Source: Ilex aquifolium
Taxonomy: Eukaryota; Streptophyta; Magnoliopsida; Aquifoliales; Aquifoliaceae
NCBI GenBank assembly: GCA_951799425.1
Contig: OX637401.1
Coordinates: forward strand, 18,980,501-19,044,500
DNA length: 64,000 nucleotides
Reading direction: 5' to 3'
The notes under the pieces are model-generated. The model worked only from the letters and a program-made list of their open reading frames with translations, searched no databases and was not told the origin of the DNA. Positions 53,424 through 64,000 of the stretch are shown one piece after another. The position numbers and the translations under genes were made by a program. Each line of letters begins with the position of its first letter. The stretch's first letter is position 1.

Positions 53424-54188
53424 CACGGTTATCAAAATTGTACTAGACCGCTTGGTCTGACTGGTGAACCAGGCCCTTCAACGGTCCGGTTCACTAAAAA
53501 GATCGCAGGTATAATCAAACCGTTGAAAAATAAAAAAATCGGTGAACTGAAAACTTTTAAACCGCTAGTTCAAAACTTGAACCAACCGACAACCACTATC
53601 ACTTTTTGATGCTTGAAGGACAATTTCTGGCATTATTAGGGAGAACATTATTATATGGAGCTTGACCCTCCATGTACTTAAAATAAGGATGCAAATAAAT
53701 TATGCATATAAATAAATCGAATTGAGATCCATATTTTACCTGAATACAAACTTGTATACAAATTCAAATTTAATTAATTAATTATAGATTGGAGTTTATT
53801 TTAGGATATTCAAATTCGAGTATGAATCATTTATAAAGCATACGAAAACATTTAAATTTTGATATATCGAAACCTAGTTTGGTCAAATAATCTAAACCCA
53901 TTATAATTAGATTAAACTGAATCCGAATCTGAATATGCTATTAATTAAATAATTTTGATCGAACTAAATTTAAAGAGTACATATATAGACATTGAAAATG
54001 AAATATACCGGGTAACGGAATCGGAGTTTTCAAATTGGATTTGTATTCTAATTGTTTGGTCTAAATCGAGTATGCTTATCGGCTAGATAATCGATTGTGC
54101 ACTTGTCCTAAATGATCATAAATTGATCCAAATTTGTCATTTTGTATGTAAGGTGACACGAACACAATCCGAAATTAAATAGTTTGAA
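53424..54188. other. Intergenic AT-rich DNA with a degenerate repeat
   Basis: 53424-53620 has CCGGTTC and GAACCGG-like strings (for example CGGTCCGGTTCAC and AAACCGCTAGTTC) that may be an old MITE. The rest shows no gene. Confidence 0.45.
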
Positions 54189-54198
54189 TCTTTCTTAA

Positions 54199-54898
54199 CA
54201 ATATTATCTTTCAGATAAAGCCATCAAATACACAAATCAAGCTTCAGGCTCTAGGGTTTTTGGCGGCTCCACGTCACAACCCTCAGCCACCGGCCACCGC
54301 CCCATTCACGGCCCAACCTAGCAACCCCACCGACAAACCCATTGTCCTCCCCACTGACCTCCACTGCCACACCGATAAACTCCACCACCGATTGGCCACT
54401 CAATTCATCAAATACCCCACCGACCTCCACTGTCACACCGACAAACACCACCGACTGGACATTCATCAAACTACCAAAAACCTTCATCATCATCTTTTTG
54501 AACCAAGGCCAACGACTGCCCACCGACTGCTCAAACCATTCCACCGAAAAATAAACTGCCACGAGGACTGCGCCTTCAATCGGCCACTGACTGCCCACTG
54601 CCTGAACCCACCGACTGCCCAAACCAGTACTGGTTCCACCGAAAAAGACACTGCCACGAAAAAGGACTGCTCCTTCAATCAGTGAGTTCTTCTTTTTCAT
54701 GTAATTAACCCTAACCCTAGCCCCTCCTCCACGTCGCAACCACCTGCCCCAGCCACCGCCTGAAAAACCCATCCCATCGACAAACCAACTGTCCACACCA
54801 CTCCACTACCACACCGACAAACCCGCTGCCCACTGACTGCTCACTCCACCGCCAACAACCACACCAACAAACCCACTGCCACAAGTCCACTGAATCCC
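54199..54898 (+). promoter_or_regulatory. C-rich 5' leader of the LINE with internal repeats
   Basis: CCACCGAC-type strings recur throughout. A plus-strand frame (54260-54685) reads PTDLHCHTDK twice at a spacing of 27 codons, which reflects DNA repeats. L1 elements carry internal promoters in this position. I do not call a protein. Confidence 0.55.
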
Positions 54899-55969
54899 AT
54901 GGCCAATCTAGTTGCCGGTGATGACCCAACCGCCGGCCTAAATCGATCACCTGACCTTCCTCCTCCAGGCGCACACACCTATACCGGCGGAGTTATCCAC
55001 CATCCCACTGCCGGCGACTTGCATCACATTGCCAAGTCTATGGGTGGCTCCAACGGAGATCAAACTCAACCGGCCACTGCCCATCCCATCATCAAATCTG
55101 GCCCATTACCTACAACTAATACCATTCGCCAACCTCCACAAGCTAAACACCAACCCGGCAGAAACCCAACACAACCTGGTGTTCCCAAACCAGCTGTACC
55201 CACCACCCATAATTCTTGGACCCGACCACCCGATTTTGCCTCGGACTCGACTAGACCACACAAGTCATTCATAGATATTTTGAGGAGGTCTGCCACCCCT
55301 GGCTCCGACACCCCCACTTATCGAGTTCCCCACCCCGTCACACAGTACAGGGGAGCCCCAGCGGTTGACTTTTCTGACGAGGAGATTGAAACTCTCGCAG
55401 CTCCTTTCAAGTTGGCCTTGGTGGGCAAGTTTACCCGAGGCCGCCCTCCGATGAAAATGGTCAAGAGATTCCTGCAGCTGATTGGATTGAGGGGGCAGGT
55501 TAGTGCATTTTTATTAGATAGCCGACACGTGCTCATGATGTGCGACCTTGAGGAGGATTACACCCGTCTCTGGGTGAAGCAGGCTTGGTCGGTTTATGGT
55601 AGAGAGATGCGCATGTTCAAAGGGACTCCGCAGTTTCGTTGTACCGAGGAGTCACCCATAGTTCCTATCTGGGTTTCATTTCCATATTTGTCAGTCCACT
55701 TTGTGAGCTCCCAGGATGCATTATTCACGATAGCCTCGGCGATTCGGACACCTTTACGGGTTGATCAGGCCACAGTGAGTTTGAGTAGCCCCTCAGTTGT
55801 CAGGGTGCTGGTTGAGTATGATGTCACATGGCGACGGGTGCCGAGGATTAGGATAGGCAGACAGGAGATCGAATTTTGGCAGGATGTGCTTTACGAGGAT
55901 GTACCACAGTATTGTACTGGGTGTCGGTATTTAGGTCATTTAGTGGAGACCTGCATCACCCACTCCTAG
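54899..55969 (+). CDS. LINE ORF1: DUF4283 and CCHC zinc-knuckle RNA-binding protein (356 aa)
   Basis: This single open frame starts at ATG 54899 (MANLVAGDDP). The first 150 residues are Pro/Thr/His-rich and disordered. Residues about 165-330 read ALVGKFTRGRPPMKMVKRFL, DLEEDYTRLWVKQAWSV and VPIWVSFPYLSVHF, the DUF4283 domain found in plant L1 ORF1 proteins. The C-terminus has C-T-G-C-R-Y-L-G-H-L-V-E-T-C, a C-x2-C-x4-H-x4-C knuckle. The protein would coat LINE RNA. TAG at 55967-55969 ends it soon after the knuckle. Downstream frames to about 56780 look like a continuing ORF1 tail with stops, so it may be shortened. It is the best preserved frame of this element. Confidence 0.85.
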   Translation: MANLVAGDDPTAGLNRSPDLPPPGAHTYTGGVIHHPTAGDLHHIAKSMGGSNGDQTQPATAHPIIKSGPLPTTNTIRQPPQAKHQPGRNPTQPGVPKPAVPTTHNSWTRPPDFASDSTRPHKSFIDILRRSATPGSDTPTYRVPHPVTQYRGAPAVDFSDEEIETLAAPFKLALVGKFTRGRPPMKMVKRFLQLIGLRGQVSAFLLDSRHVLMMCDLEEDYTRLWVKQAWSVYGREMRMFKGTPQFRCTEESPIVPIWVSFPYLSVHFVSSQDALFTIASAIRTPLRVDQATVSLSSPSVVRVLVEYDVTWRRVPRIRIGRQEIEFWQDVLYEDVPQYCTGCRYLGHLVETCITHS

Positions 55970-56783
55970 CCCCAGGAGGAGGTCAGTGGAGACCGGCCAC
56001 AGCAGGGTCGAGGTGATGGCCAACATAGAAATAGACCACAGAAAGGTGCACCCATTCAGAGAACCCCAGCCCCTACTATTCCTCATAGGAGTTCTGAACA
56101 GGTTAGAGTATCCTCTGGGGGAGTGACAGATGTTGTTACCATTATTCCTTCCCCTAGGGCCATAGTTGTTTCCGCTGTGGAGTCTGTTTCAGTTGCTCTT
56201 GTCCAGATTGTTGTTCAGCCGCGTACTATGGATGAGCATGTGGGTGTGGTCAGTTCGGATACTATCCCTACTAGTGTTGTGCAGGAACAGAGTTAGTGCC
56301 CCGACCCTTCAGTTGACACAGTTTTTGAGCTAGTCCGTGATGAACCTGTGACTACCCCGGTTGTTCGTCCTCCTATTCGTGAGCTTCGAGGGGTTCAGAG
56401 TCTCCTGGTTGTGTCAATTTCTGAGGATACTAGTTTGAGGCATAGAGATAAGGGTGTTGGGACTTGTAGTCGGCCCATGGATTGTACCACCTCGACTGAT
56501 ATTCCTCTCAACCCTAGATTGTCTACTGGGGTTTAGAGTCACTCTACTGGAGATATATCATCTGATGAGTCATTGGGTGGTGATTTTGGATCATTTTCTG
56601 ATACGTAGGAGGACATTTCTTAGCCTAGAGGAGCTTTAGTGCCTTATGATGCTTCACAGTCCGGTTGGCAGGTCCCGTTGCGTAGATCTCAACATATTGG
56701 TAAAGGAGGTAGAGCAGGCAGAGGGAGTAAAGGTGGTAGGCCTAGCCTAGGGACGCTTAGTGTGATTTTTCCACTCCTTTCTG
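55970..56783 (+). pseudogene. ORF1 tail and inter-ORF region of the LINE
   Basis: Ser/Pro/Val-rich coding-like sequence continues after the stop at 55969 and is broken by further stops (about 56296 and 56533). Just before ORF2 a Gly/Arg-rich stretch occurs (GKGGRAGRGSKGGRP, near 56700). Confidence 0.5.
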
Positions 56784-57560
56784 ATGATTAGTACGCTTAT
56801 ATGGAACATCAGAGGGATCAGCCAGGCCTCTTCGATTAGAAGGCTCAGGAAGCTGATCCGCTCACACCATTTATTGATGTTCTATATTTTGGAATCTTTT
56901 GTTGACCATGATCGGTTGGAGTCTTTTCGGAATCGTTTGCACATGGAGCATTGTTTTTGTTCTATTTCGGGGAAGATTTGGGTCTTTTGGTCTTCCCCTT
57001 TTCAGTTGGAGGTACTTCAGGACAATGGTCAGGTAGTTCACTGCTAGGTGCGACATTCTTCCTTATCGGATCCAGTTTTTGTTTCTTTTGTGTATGCCAG
57101 TTGTGTAGCTTCTGTTTGGCAGGGTTTGTGGGATTCTTTGACACAGTTTGGGAGCATTCATGATGGTCCGTGGATGGTTGGTGGGGATTTCAACGTTGTT
57201 GAGTCCCATTCTGAGATCCAGGGGGGTCATACACAGTCTCAGTCTGCTATCAATGCCTTTTCCCTAGCTTTAATGTCCAGTGGTTTGGAGGATACTGGGT
57301 TTGAGGGTACTACCTTCACATGGACGAATGGACGTACTTGGAGGAGATTGGATAGAGTAGTGGTGAATGCTCAGTGGAGTTCTTATTTTTCTGTATTTCG
57401 GGTGGCTCACCGGAACCGGACTTGTTCAGATCATTCACCACTACTGATTTATGGAGATCAGCGTCAGAGCAGAAGGCCGAGCCGGTTCAAGTTTCTTCAC
57501 CCTTGGACCAGGCACAAAGATTTTCTGGAGGTTGTGCGGCAGAGCTAGATCCTTCTTGTG
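56784..57560 (+). pseudogene. LINE ORF2: apurinic-type endonuclease domain
   Basis: Starts MISTLIWNIRGISQAS at 56784. Motifs are VGGDFNVVESHSE, FTWTNGRTWRRLDRVVVNAQW and TCSDHSPLLIY, the N, D and SDH catalytic residues of L1 endonuclease. A TAG after VVHC (57045-57047) and a stop near 57546 interrupt it. It would nick target DNA. Confidence 0.85.
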
Positions 57561-59298
57561 TTCGCTTCGGAGATGTTTGCGTTTCAATCGAAGTTTATTC
57601 GATTGAAACAAACCCTGAAGGTCTAGAACAAGGAAGTGTTCGACAATGTGTTTCAACGAGTTCAAGAGGCAGAGGACGAGGTTAGTAGGAGAGAGGTGGC
57701 ATATGATCATTCAATGTCTCCTTCAGATCGGGTTGCCCTTCATCAGGCCAGGGCTGAGTTGCAGTAGGCATTACAGTGTGAAGAGTCCTTTATGAGACAA
57801 CAGTCCCGTGTCCGCTGGCTTCAAGAGGGGGATTCAAACACCCGCTTCTTTCATGCTTCAGTGAGGAAAAAGCGGCATGTTCTTTCAATCCATCAGATCC
57901 GGGGTGATGATGCAGAGTGGATTACTGAACCTAGGGCTATTGGTGCTTCAACATTTTCCTTTTTTTAGGGATTGTTCTCTGTGGGGGCTGGTCATGTTGA
58001 GATTGCAGACTTTTCGGCTATTCCAACTATTGTGACTGATGCAGATGATGTTGGGTTGTATGCTAAGCCGACTTTGGAGGAGGTGAGACAGGTCGTGTTC
58101 TCTATTGATTCAGATAGTAAGCCAGGGCCGAATGGGTTTTGCAGTCATTTTTATCAGTTTTGCTGGGACATTGTGGGAGCAGATTTGCTAGCTGCAGTTC
58201 AGGATTACTTCCGGGGTTCCCATGTGCCCTGAGGATTCATGAGTACGTTGGTAGTACTTTTACCCAAGAAGGAGTCACCTTCGACTTGGGCAGATTTTCG
58301 ACCGATCAGTTTATGTAACGTGAGCAACAAGGTGTTGACGAAGATCCTCGTTTCTCGTTTGTCGTCCTTGTTGCCGCGTATCATATCACCGACGCAGAGT
58401 GGGTTTGTGCCAAGTTGAGTGCTGCAAGACAGTGTACTTTTAGCTCAGGACTTGGTTCATGATTTGGGGAGAGGTTCCCAGGGTGGGAACGTCGTGTTAA
58501 AGCTAGATATGGCTAAGGCATATGACAGAATGTCTTGGACATTCATTCTCCAGATGTTGCGGGCTTTTGGGTTCTCTGAGGGCTGGATTTCTTTGGTTCG
58601 GCGAGCTATCTGGGGGCCGTGGTTTTCTGTGATGGTAAATAGGGTCAGTCAGGGCTTTTTCCAGTTGCAGGGGGGCTGTGGCAGGGTGACCCCTTTTCTC
58701 CTTGTTTGTTCATCATAGTTGCAGAGTATCTGTCTCGAGGCTTAGACTCTTCATATGCTCGATTTTGGGGGTGGCTTATAGTACTGGAGTTGGGGTTTCG
58801 GTTTTCCATTTGACTTTTGCTAATGACATTATTATTTTTGCTAATGGGTGCCGGTCGAGCTTGGAGCGAGTTATGAATTTTCTTCATCACTATGAGGCTG
58901 TCTCTGGTCAGTTAGTTAGTCAGGCTAAGAGCAGTTTCTATATCAGTTCGCGTGCCTCGCATTCTAGAGAGGTGATTACACGACAGATCACTGGTTTTTA
59001 GAGGCGTGACCTTCCGTTTATTTATATGGGGTGCCCTATCTACTTGGGTCATCTCCGGATCTCGTACTTTGATGAGATGATTCGGAAGGTGCGCGAGCGA
59101 ATTTCTGGATGGGCGAATCGCTTGCTCTCCTTTGGAGGTAAGCTCACTCTGATTCTTCAAGTGCTCGCATCGATGCCTATTCACTTGTTTCACGTGCTGA
59201 GGCCTCCTGCGGATGTTTTTCACCAGTTAGAGAGGTTGTTCACTCGTTTCTTATGGGGTGATACAGCTACTCATCGGAGGATTCACTGGTGTCACTAG
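57561..59298 (+). pseudogene. LINE ORF2: reverse transcriptase, catalytic motif altered
   Basis: The RT motifs read [64 protein letters not shown] (first catalytic Asp present) and, after a frame change, FANDIIIFANG at 58816 onward. The expected F-A-D-D has Asn in place of the first Asp (AAT, 58822-58824). ERISGWANRLLSFGGKLTLI follows. Several stops and frame changes (57546, 58230, 58417, 58700, 58999) make it inactive. Confidence 0.85.
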
Positions 59299-60880
59299 GC
59301 TGAGGTATGTTTCCCTGTAGAGGAGGGAGCTTAGGGATGCGTTCTTTTTCTGACTTAGCCAAGGCTTGTGAGGTGAAGCTCTGGTGGAGTTTTCGTGCTC
59401 AACAGTCACTTTGGTCCACTTTTATGAGGGCCAAGTACTATAGGTCCACCCATCCTAGGCTGATTGAGTTTCGTTACCCAGCTTCACCTCTTTGGAGGTG
59501 GTTGTGTGGGATTCGATCCGTGGCTGAGCCGAGGATCAGATGGTTAGTACGGTCTGGTAAGGTCAGCTTCTGGTATGATTGTTGGTTGGGGGATTATCCA
59601 TTGGCTTTAGTATATCCGGGGGCAGCTTCTGGGGTTCCTATTTCTGCTTACTGGGCAAGTCGACAGTGGGACAAAGGCCGATTGTTGGAAGTTTTACGTT
59701 CTTCAGTTGTTGAGTAGATTGTGCAGATTCCGATTCCAGAGCAGGGGGTTGATCAGATGAGGTGGAGGTTGTCTTTGGATGGAGATTTTTCATTGAGGAC
59801 TGTTTGGGCTGATATTCGGGGTGTGGCTCCAGTTCGGGCTGGGTTTTCTTGTGTCTGACAGAGGCATATTCCGACTCAGATCTCCTTCTTTATGTAGCGG
59901 TTGTTTTATGGTTTCCTGGCCACAGATGATGGCTTAGAGAGACGGGGTTTCTGTGTAGTATCCCGGTGTGTGTGTGTGGTGGGGCTTTTGAGACTCTTAG
60001 ACATCTTTTTCTGGATTGTCCGCTTGCAGTTCAAGTGTAGGGTCACTTTTATCGGATGTTTGGAATCAGATGTCAGCCGTTTCAGTCTCCTTATGCTTTG
60101 ATGCTTCATTGGCGGCGTTGTGCTCCTTCTGCAGGTTACGTGCAGGTACTGCTACCGTGCTTCATTCTGTAGCACTTATGGAAGGCGCGTAATGCTTATA
60201 GGTTCGATGGTCGGGTCTTTCAGGTGTCTGTTGTGATTTAGAGGGTTATGACCAATATGCAGTTGGTTGGGCTTGCTTTTGGGTTTGCTCCGAGTCAGTT
60301 GCGTCGGAATGAGTCAGTCGAGTTTGTAAGTTCTCTTAGGGTCTTGGTTCCTCGACCTCGACCTCTTCACTTGGTTGCTTGGACTCGTCCTGTAGCGGGT
60401 TGCCTGAAGATCAGCGTTGACGGCTGTTCTAAAGGCAATCCGGGGCTGTCTGCGGCAGGGGGTGTTATTCGGGACCATCAGGGTCGGGTACTTAGGGCTT
60501 TTGGCTTGTTTCTGGGGCATCAGCCTATTCTATATGCGGAGTTGCAGGCTCTTTGTGCTGGGTTGGAGTTGGCTGCAGATTTGGGAGCTTCAGAGTTGGT
60601 AGTAGAGTTAGATTCAGTTACAGTAGTTTCTTGGGTTTCTTCTCAGAGTACTGGGTGCTAGGTTTATGCTTACCTGCTTGCTCGGATTCGGCTTTTGTGT
60701 GCTTCTCTCTCTGCTAGCGTCTGCCACATCCTGTGGGAGGTGAATCAGGCTGCAGACTTCATGGCTAATTAGGCTTGCTCTCAGCAGCTCAATCAGCAAT
60801 TCCCCGATTCGTCATCCTTTCCTTCTAGGATTGCTGGTATCCTCGTCTTAGACACTCGATAGACTCCTCACGTTCGTCGT
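59299..60880 (+). pseudogene. LINE ORF2: zf-RVT region and RNase H
   Basis: GGSLGMRSFSDLAKACEVKL and WRWLCGIRSVAEPRIRWLV resemble the region before zf-RVT. The zinc-binding part (about 59860-60100) is broken. RNase H reads ISVDGCSKGNPGLSAAGGV, then ILYAELQALCAGLELA and VVELDSVTVVSW (60248-60661), with the final NQAADFMAN string near 60750. This RVT_3-type domain is a known addition in some plant L1 lineages. Confidence 0.82.
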
Positions 60881-61134
60881 TGAATTTTTATTTTAATTGA
60901 TGTTTTATGTTATTTTGTTCTGTGGGGATTCCTCACTTTGCTTTTCTATTTATTTATTTTTCATGCTTTTGGTGATGAGTCACCACCAAACTTTTGCTTT
61001 GACTTTCTTCCACTTCTGGAGGCTTGGCTCTATGTCCTCCTCCCTTGTACATTTTTCCTTTTAGTTATATATACAGGTAGGGGTTCAGTCAAACCCCCCA
61101 CCCACACTGGGTGGCTTTGAGAAAAAAAAAAATT
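60881..61134 (+). other. LINE 3' UTR and A-run
   Basis: T-rich, then AGTCAAACCCCCCACCCACA and a terminal A-run at 61122-61132. Confidence 0.65.
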
Positions 61135-61536
61135 TCTTTCTTAAGTCACCCGTTTCGTAAACTTGTGGACATGATATGATTAAAAACCAAATCGGGTATG
61201 AGTGAAGTCAACCAAAAGAAATACATATACAACTTGTTTATATTCCGATTGTACACGATTCATATAAGACACAAACTCAATATGTCATGTTTCGTTAAAC
61301 ACGAATTAGTAAACGAATCGGTTATGCGTGAATTATTTTAGGACACAAAATCATTAAAACTCGAAACAAACCCATCTTACTTGACACAATTGACAAACCT
61401 ACTCTTATGTACTATTTATATTTTTCAATTAATTTTAATAAAATGTGCTATTTTTTTGTATGTGAAAGTGTTAACTAGATTAAATATCATTTTTGTCATA
61501 ACTAAAAAAGTAATCTATAACAACTATATTATATTG
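61135..61536. other. Intergenic AT-rich DNA
   Basis: Nothing recognised apart from ACACGAATTAGTAAACGAATC-like strings typical of degenerate repeats. Confidence 0.5.
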
Positions 61537-62079
61537 CTAGTAATTGCCCGTGCCTGAAGGCATGAAGTAAAAAAAATTATTGTTGTTAATTAAAAGACAT
61601 ACCGAGTAAAAGATAACTAAGGACATTGAGAAATGTATTTGAAGGCACTTATTTTTATACCTATCAACATATTTGCATCTAAAACTTCAAAATTAAGCAT
61701 AAATTTATATAAATTCATCTATTAGTCAATTTCATATTCTCAATCAATCAACAAACACTAAAACCAAACTATGTAGTTTCATAGTTTGCACAAAACAACT
61801 TGTAAAGAAGGTTACACAAAAAAATAACTCTGGCAATGGTTACACAATGTTGATGTGAGCTATTTGTTATCAAGTTGATCAATATGAACTTGTAAATTTC
61901 TTTGATGATTGTTTCACTGATATCACAGACAAATAAATTCCAACTATTTCAATTATTCCACACATAAAACCAAAATCAAATAAATAATTCTTGCAAAAAA
62001 TTGAGAAAAACAAAGACTCAATCCCATACAGTACTAGGCCACCCTAAATAAGTGTACAACTGAACTGTTGTAGCTCAGA

Positions 62080-62140
62080 GATTCAAACTTACCAAGGCTT
62101 CAATGGATTTTTTGATTGGTCAACCCTGCAAAGAACATTA
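62080..62140 (-). pseudogene. Small exon-like fragment with consensus splice sites
   Basis: On the minus strand CTTTGCAG|GGTTGACCAATC and, 33 nt later, GAAGCCTTG|GTAAGTTTG give good acceptor and donor sites. The 33-nt core resembles part of the exon at 62640-62725. Product unknown. Confidence 0.35.
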
Positions 62141-62639
62141 AAGAACAATTAAAATAGATTTGCAGATGAGAGAGTGAGGGGAAATAGATTTCTGGCTGGG
62201 GAAGATGCTAACATGGTCAACCGCTGAGTCGAATTGCCAAACGGTCAGCTAAGGGCTGGGCTGAACTTCTTTTTCTTCTCTTTGACATTTTCTTGATAAT
62301 CTAGAAATCACCTCATGAAATACAGCAAGAACATAATACATACACAAACAAACATACACTTTCTCATCAAACTGAACAAGTCAAATCAAGCAAAACAGAG
62401 ACAATCAAAAGTTTAGAACAAACCAATTCAAGAACCATTAAACAAATTAATATTGAGCATCTTCGTTAGCACCAGCAAAGATATTCACAAAATTGAAAAG
62501 AGCAAAACAGACACACATGTAGATATACCTGTAATGAAGACAAAAAAGCAAAACACAACAAACTGATTTGCCACAACAACATCCCGATTCCATTAAATAA
62601 TAAGAAAATTCAGTTCAGCTACAAACCAAATGACTTCAA

Positions 62640-62725
62640 GGATTCAAACCTAAAACATTGCATTCAGTCTCCCTCATCCATTTTGGATTTTTTTCCCATT
62701 GGTTGACCTTCTCCTTAGCACCCTG
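62640..62725 (-). pseudogene. Exon-like fragment (AKEKVNQWEKNPKWMRE)
   Basis: A minus-strand acceptor TTTTTTGCAG|GGTGCTAAGG opens a frame reading AKEKVNQWEKNPKWMRET and ends near a TTTTAG|GTTTGA boundary. I do not recognise the family. Confidence 0.35.
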
Positions 62726-63046
62726 CAAAAAATTAAAAGTCATAACACCATGAAGCATTACATGTTATTATCTTAATGCACATTGATAACACAAACTTCC
62801 AACAAAAACAAAAAGTTAATGCTAAAACACACCTCCAAACCTAAAACTATTGGCAACAAACAATCATCACATAAACCACTCCTTAGCACCTTGCAAAAAA
62901 TTAAAAGTCATAACACCATGAAGCATTAAATGTTATTATCTTAATGCACATTGATAACACAAACTTCCAACAAAAACAAAAAGTTAATGCTAAAACACAC
63001 CTTCAATCCTAAATCTATTGGCAGCAAACAATCATCACATAAACCA
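62711..63046. repeat. 168-bp tandem duplication
   Basis: Two adjacent copies (62711-62878 and 62879-63046), each starting CTCCTTAGCACC and containing AAGTCATAACACCATGAAGC. They differ at about ten positions by eye. The unit includes the first bases of the exon-like fragment and its acceptor. Confidence 0.88.
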
Positions 63047-63719
63047 CTCATCTTTATCATCTTTAGTAGTATCTACAAAAGCCTATTCCTTTGTAAGAAA
63101 CCTGTAAGCATTTTCTAACAGCCACAACTATTGGCCATATATTCCCCCTCACCTCTAGCTAATGCCACTTTTTGGACCCAACCAAAGGGAAAAGTTATGC
63201 ATATTAGTGATTATCATCCATCATAATAATACACTAATGAGAACCAAATAATCTAATGAGAACTAATTAAATCTAACAGAAAACAAAAAAAAAATGTATT
63301 AAAATTGAGAGACCCAACTCAGGGAAAAAAATGCGCAACAGGATCCTGATGATATTCTTTTAAAATTCTTGACTGTTTTTCAGTTTCAATCATCATCTAT
63401 TAAGAAATCAACACAAAAAAGGCCTCAACCACTGCATCATTCTAATAAAATGGAAAGGGGGAAATATACTTCATGCCCAATAATGGTAGCAATCTCTGCA
63501 TCGAACTAAAATGATGAGGCAATGTTGTAAACACATCCACCTCGTAAGCAAAATGCACTAATAACTGGCTCATTGTCAAAATGCTATAGTTCATGATCAG
63601 TTTAAAGAAACCTTGGAAGAATAAAAGTTTTCAAGTTTATAAAGATCATATATTGAGAAACTTCATTTTTTTCTAAAGGATGCTTTCAAATTCAGCACCT
63701 AGTTGTTTACTTCAATTGT

Positions 63720-63812
63720 TTAATTCATGTTCTTTTGAATTTGGTCGATTTTTGTCCATGGATCTTCATCCAGTCACCTTCTCAAATAAGACCACTCCAA
63801 AACTGAAGACAA
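63720..63812 (-). pseudogene. Receptor-like cytoplasmic kinase exon fragment
   Basis: On the minus strand, after TTGTCTTCAG (acceptor), the frame reads SFGVVLFEKVTG, then TGA, then RSMDKNRPNSKEHEL. This matches kinase subdomains IX-X of RLCK-VII-type proteins (SFGVVLLE...TGRRSMDKNRPN). The stop replaces an Arg codon. No other kinase exon is visible nearby, so it is a stray or captured piece. Confidence 0.65.
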
Positions 63813-64000
63813 AACTTTTTGAAATCAAATGATATCACCTCTTTCACATTTTATAAACACATAAAATCACCTAATTAACATGTTCACTCAAATGAATACG
63901 CATGTCATTGATATCTATAATAGAGATCCTAATCTTTTGCGGTTACTATTGTGTCACACACTAACAATCATTCAACTTTCGTTTGCTACTTACTAACATT

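Larger units (their letters stand above)
54199..61134 (+). mobile_element. Near full-length L1-type LINE (about 6.9 kb)
   Basis: It has a C-rich 5' leader, ORF1 with DUF4283 and a zinc knuckle, ORF2 with endonuclease, RT, zf-RVT and RNase H, a 3' UTR and an A-run (61122-61132). A candidate target duplication TCTTTCTTAA flanks it (54189-54198 and 61135-61144); it is T-rich, so chance cannot be excluded. ORF2 has many stops and a damaged catalytic motif. Confidence 0.88.
61537..64000 (-). mobile_element. Possible Helitron 3' part with captured gene fragments
   Basis: On the minus strand the sequence ends with a hairpin (CATGCCT-TC-AGGCACG, 61563-61549) followed 12 nt later by CTAG (61540-61537), the arrangement of Helitron 3' ends. 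The base after CTAG is C rather than the usual T. Inside lie minus-strand exon-like pieces bounded by consensus splice sites, including a kinase fragment. The 5' end would lie outside the window. Confidence 0.35.

Noticed and set aside
54251-54974. Gly/Val/Trp-rich minus-strand frames
   Set aside because: They are antisense shadows of the C-rich leader of the LINE.

Overview
This is repeat-dominated nuclear DNA from a flowering plant, very probably a eudicot: it carries plant Ty3/gypsy (Athila and Tat lineages) and L1-type retroelements, hAT and CACTA-type DNA transposons, a decayed TIR-NBS-LRR resistance gene and a decayed receptor-kinase ectodomain. No intact conventional host gene is visible. 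Almost every long frame is a piece of a mobile element broken by stops, frameshifts or later insertions. All family assignments come from reading motifs by eye.

Layout. 1-6703: 3' part of an Athila-lineage element 'A' (+): RNase H, integrase, an accessory ORF, long 3' noncoding DNA, a polypurine tract and a truncated 3' LTR. 6704-19014: a second Athila-lineage element 'B' (-), tail-to-tail with A, with 5' LTR, tRNA-Asp-type primer site, gag, protease, RT, RNase H, integrase and the same accessory ORF. B is split by two later solo LTRs (9557-11668 and 13103-15013). 19015-34583: three partial copies of a duplicated non-coding segment; copy 1 holds a hAT-type MITE (19950-20548) and copy 2 holds a full-length Tat-lineage element 'C' (23182-33875, target duplication GATAA) that carries a spliced-looking antisense gene. 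34686-35560: pseudogene of a wall-associated/LRK10-like receptor ectodomain. 36470-43252: a roughly 6.8-kb CACTA-like element with palindrome arrays at both ends and a minisatellite and cryptic transcription unit inside. 44360-46250: 5'-truncated LINE (-) with a 17-bp target duplication. 46280-49620: TNL resistance pseudogene (-). 49786-53415: a CACTA-like repeat interrupted by a solo LTR and followed by a hAT element. 54199-61134: nearly full-length L1-type LINE (+) with decayed ORFs. 61537-64000: AT-rich DNA with a Helitron-like terminus, gene-fragment exons and a 168-bp tandem duplication.

Most notable. A and B are diverged, their pol frames are full of stops, and yet both keep an open, strongly similar small ORF (3095-3499 and 7388-7050) after pol and an internal polypurine tract, in the slot where Athila elements usually carry an env-like gene. 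Its arginine-rich block followed by a C-x2-C-x4-H-x6-C cluster resembles the cysteine-rich nucleic-acid-binding proteins of carlaviruses. I know of no description of such a gene in LTR retrotransposons, so it is the best candidate here for an undescribed system: a retrotransposon family with a virus-like nucleic-acid-binding accessory protein, which could be a silencing suppressor or packaging factor. A 30-bp block just upstream of the ORF is also conserved between A and B. Secondary leads are the antisense gene of C, the palindrome arrays upstream of TATA boxes in several LTRs, and the periodic palindromes of the CACTA-like element.
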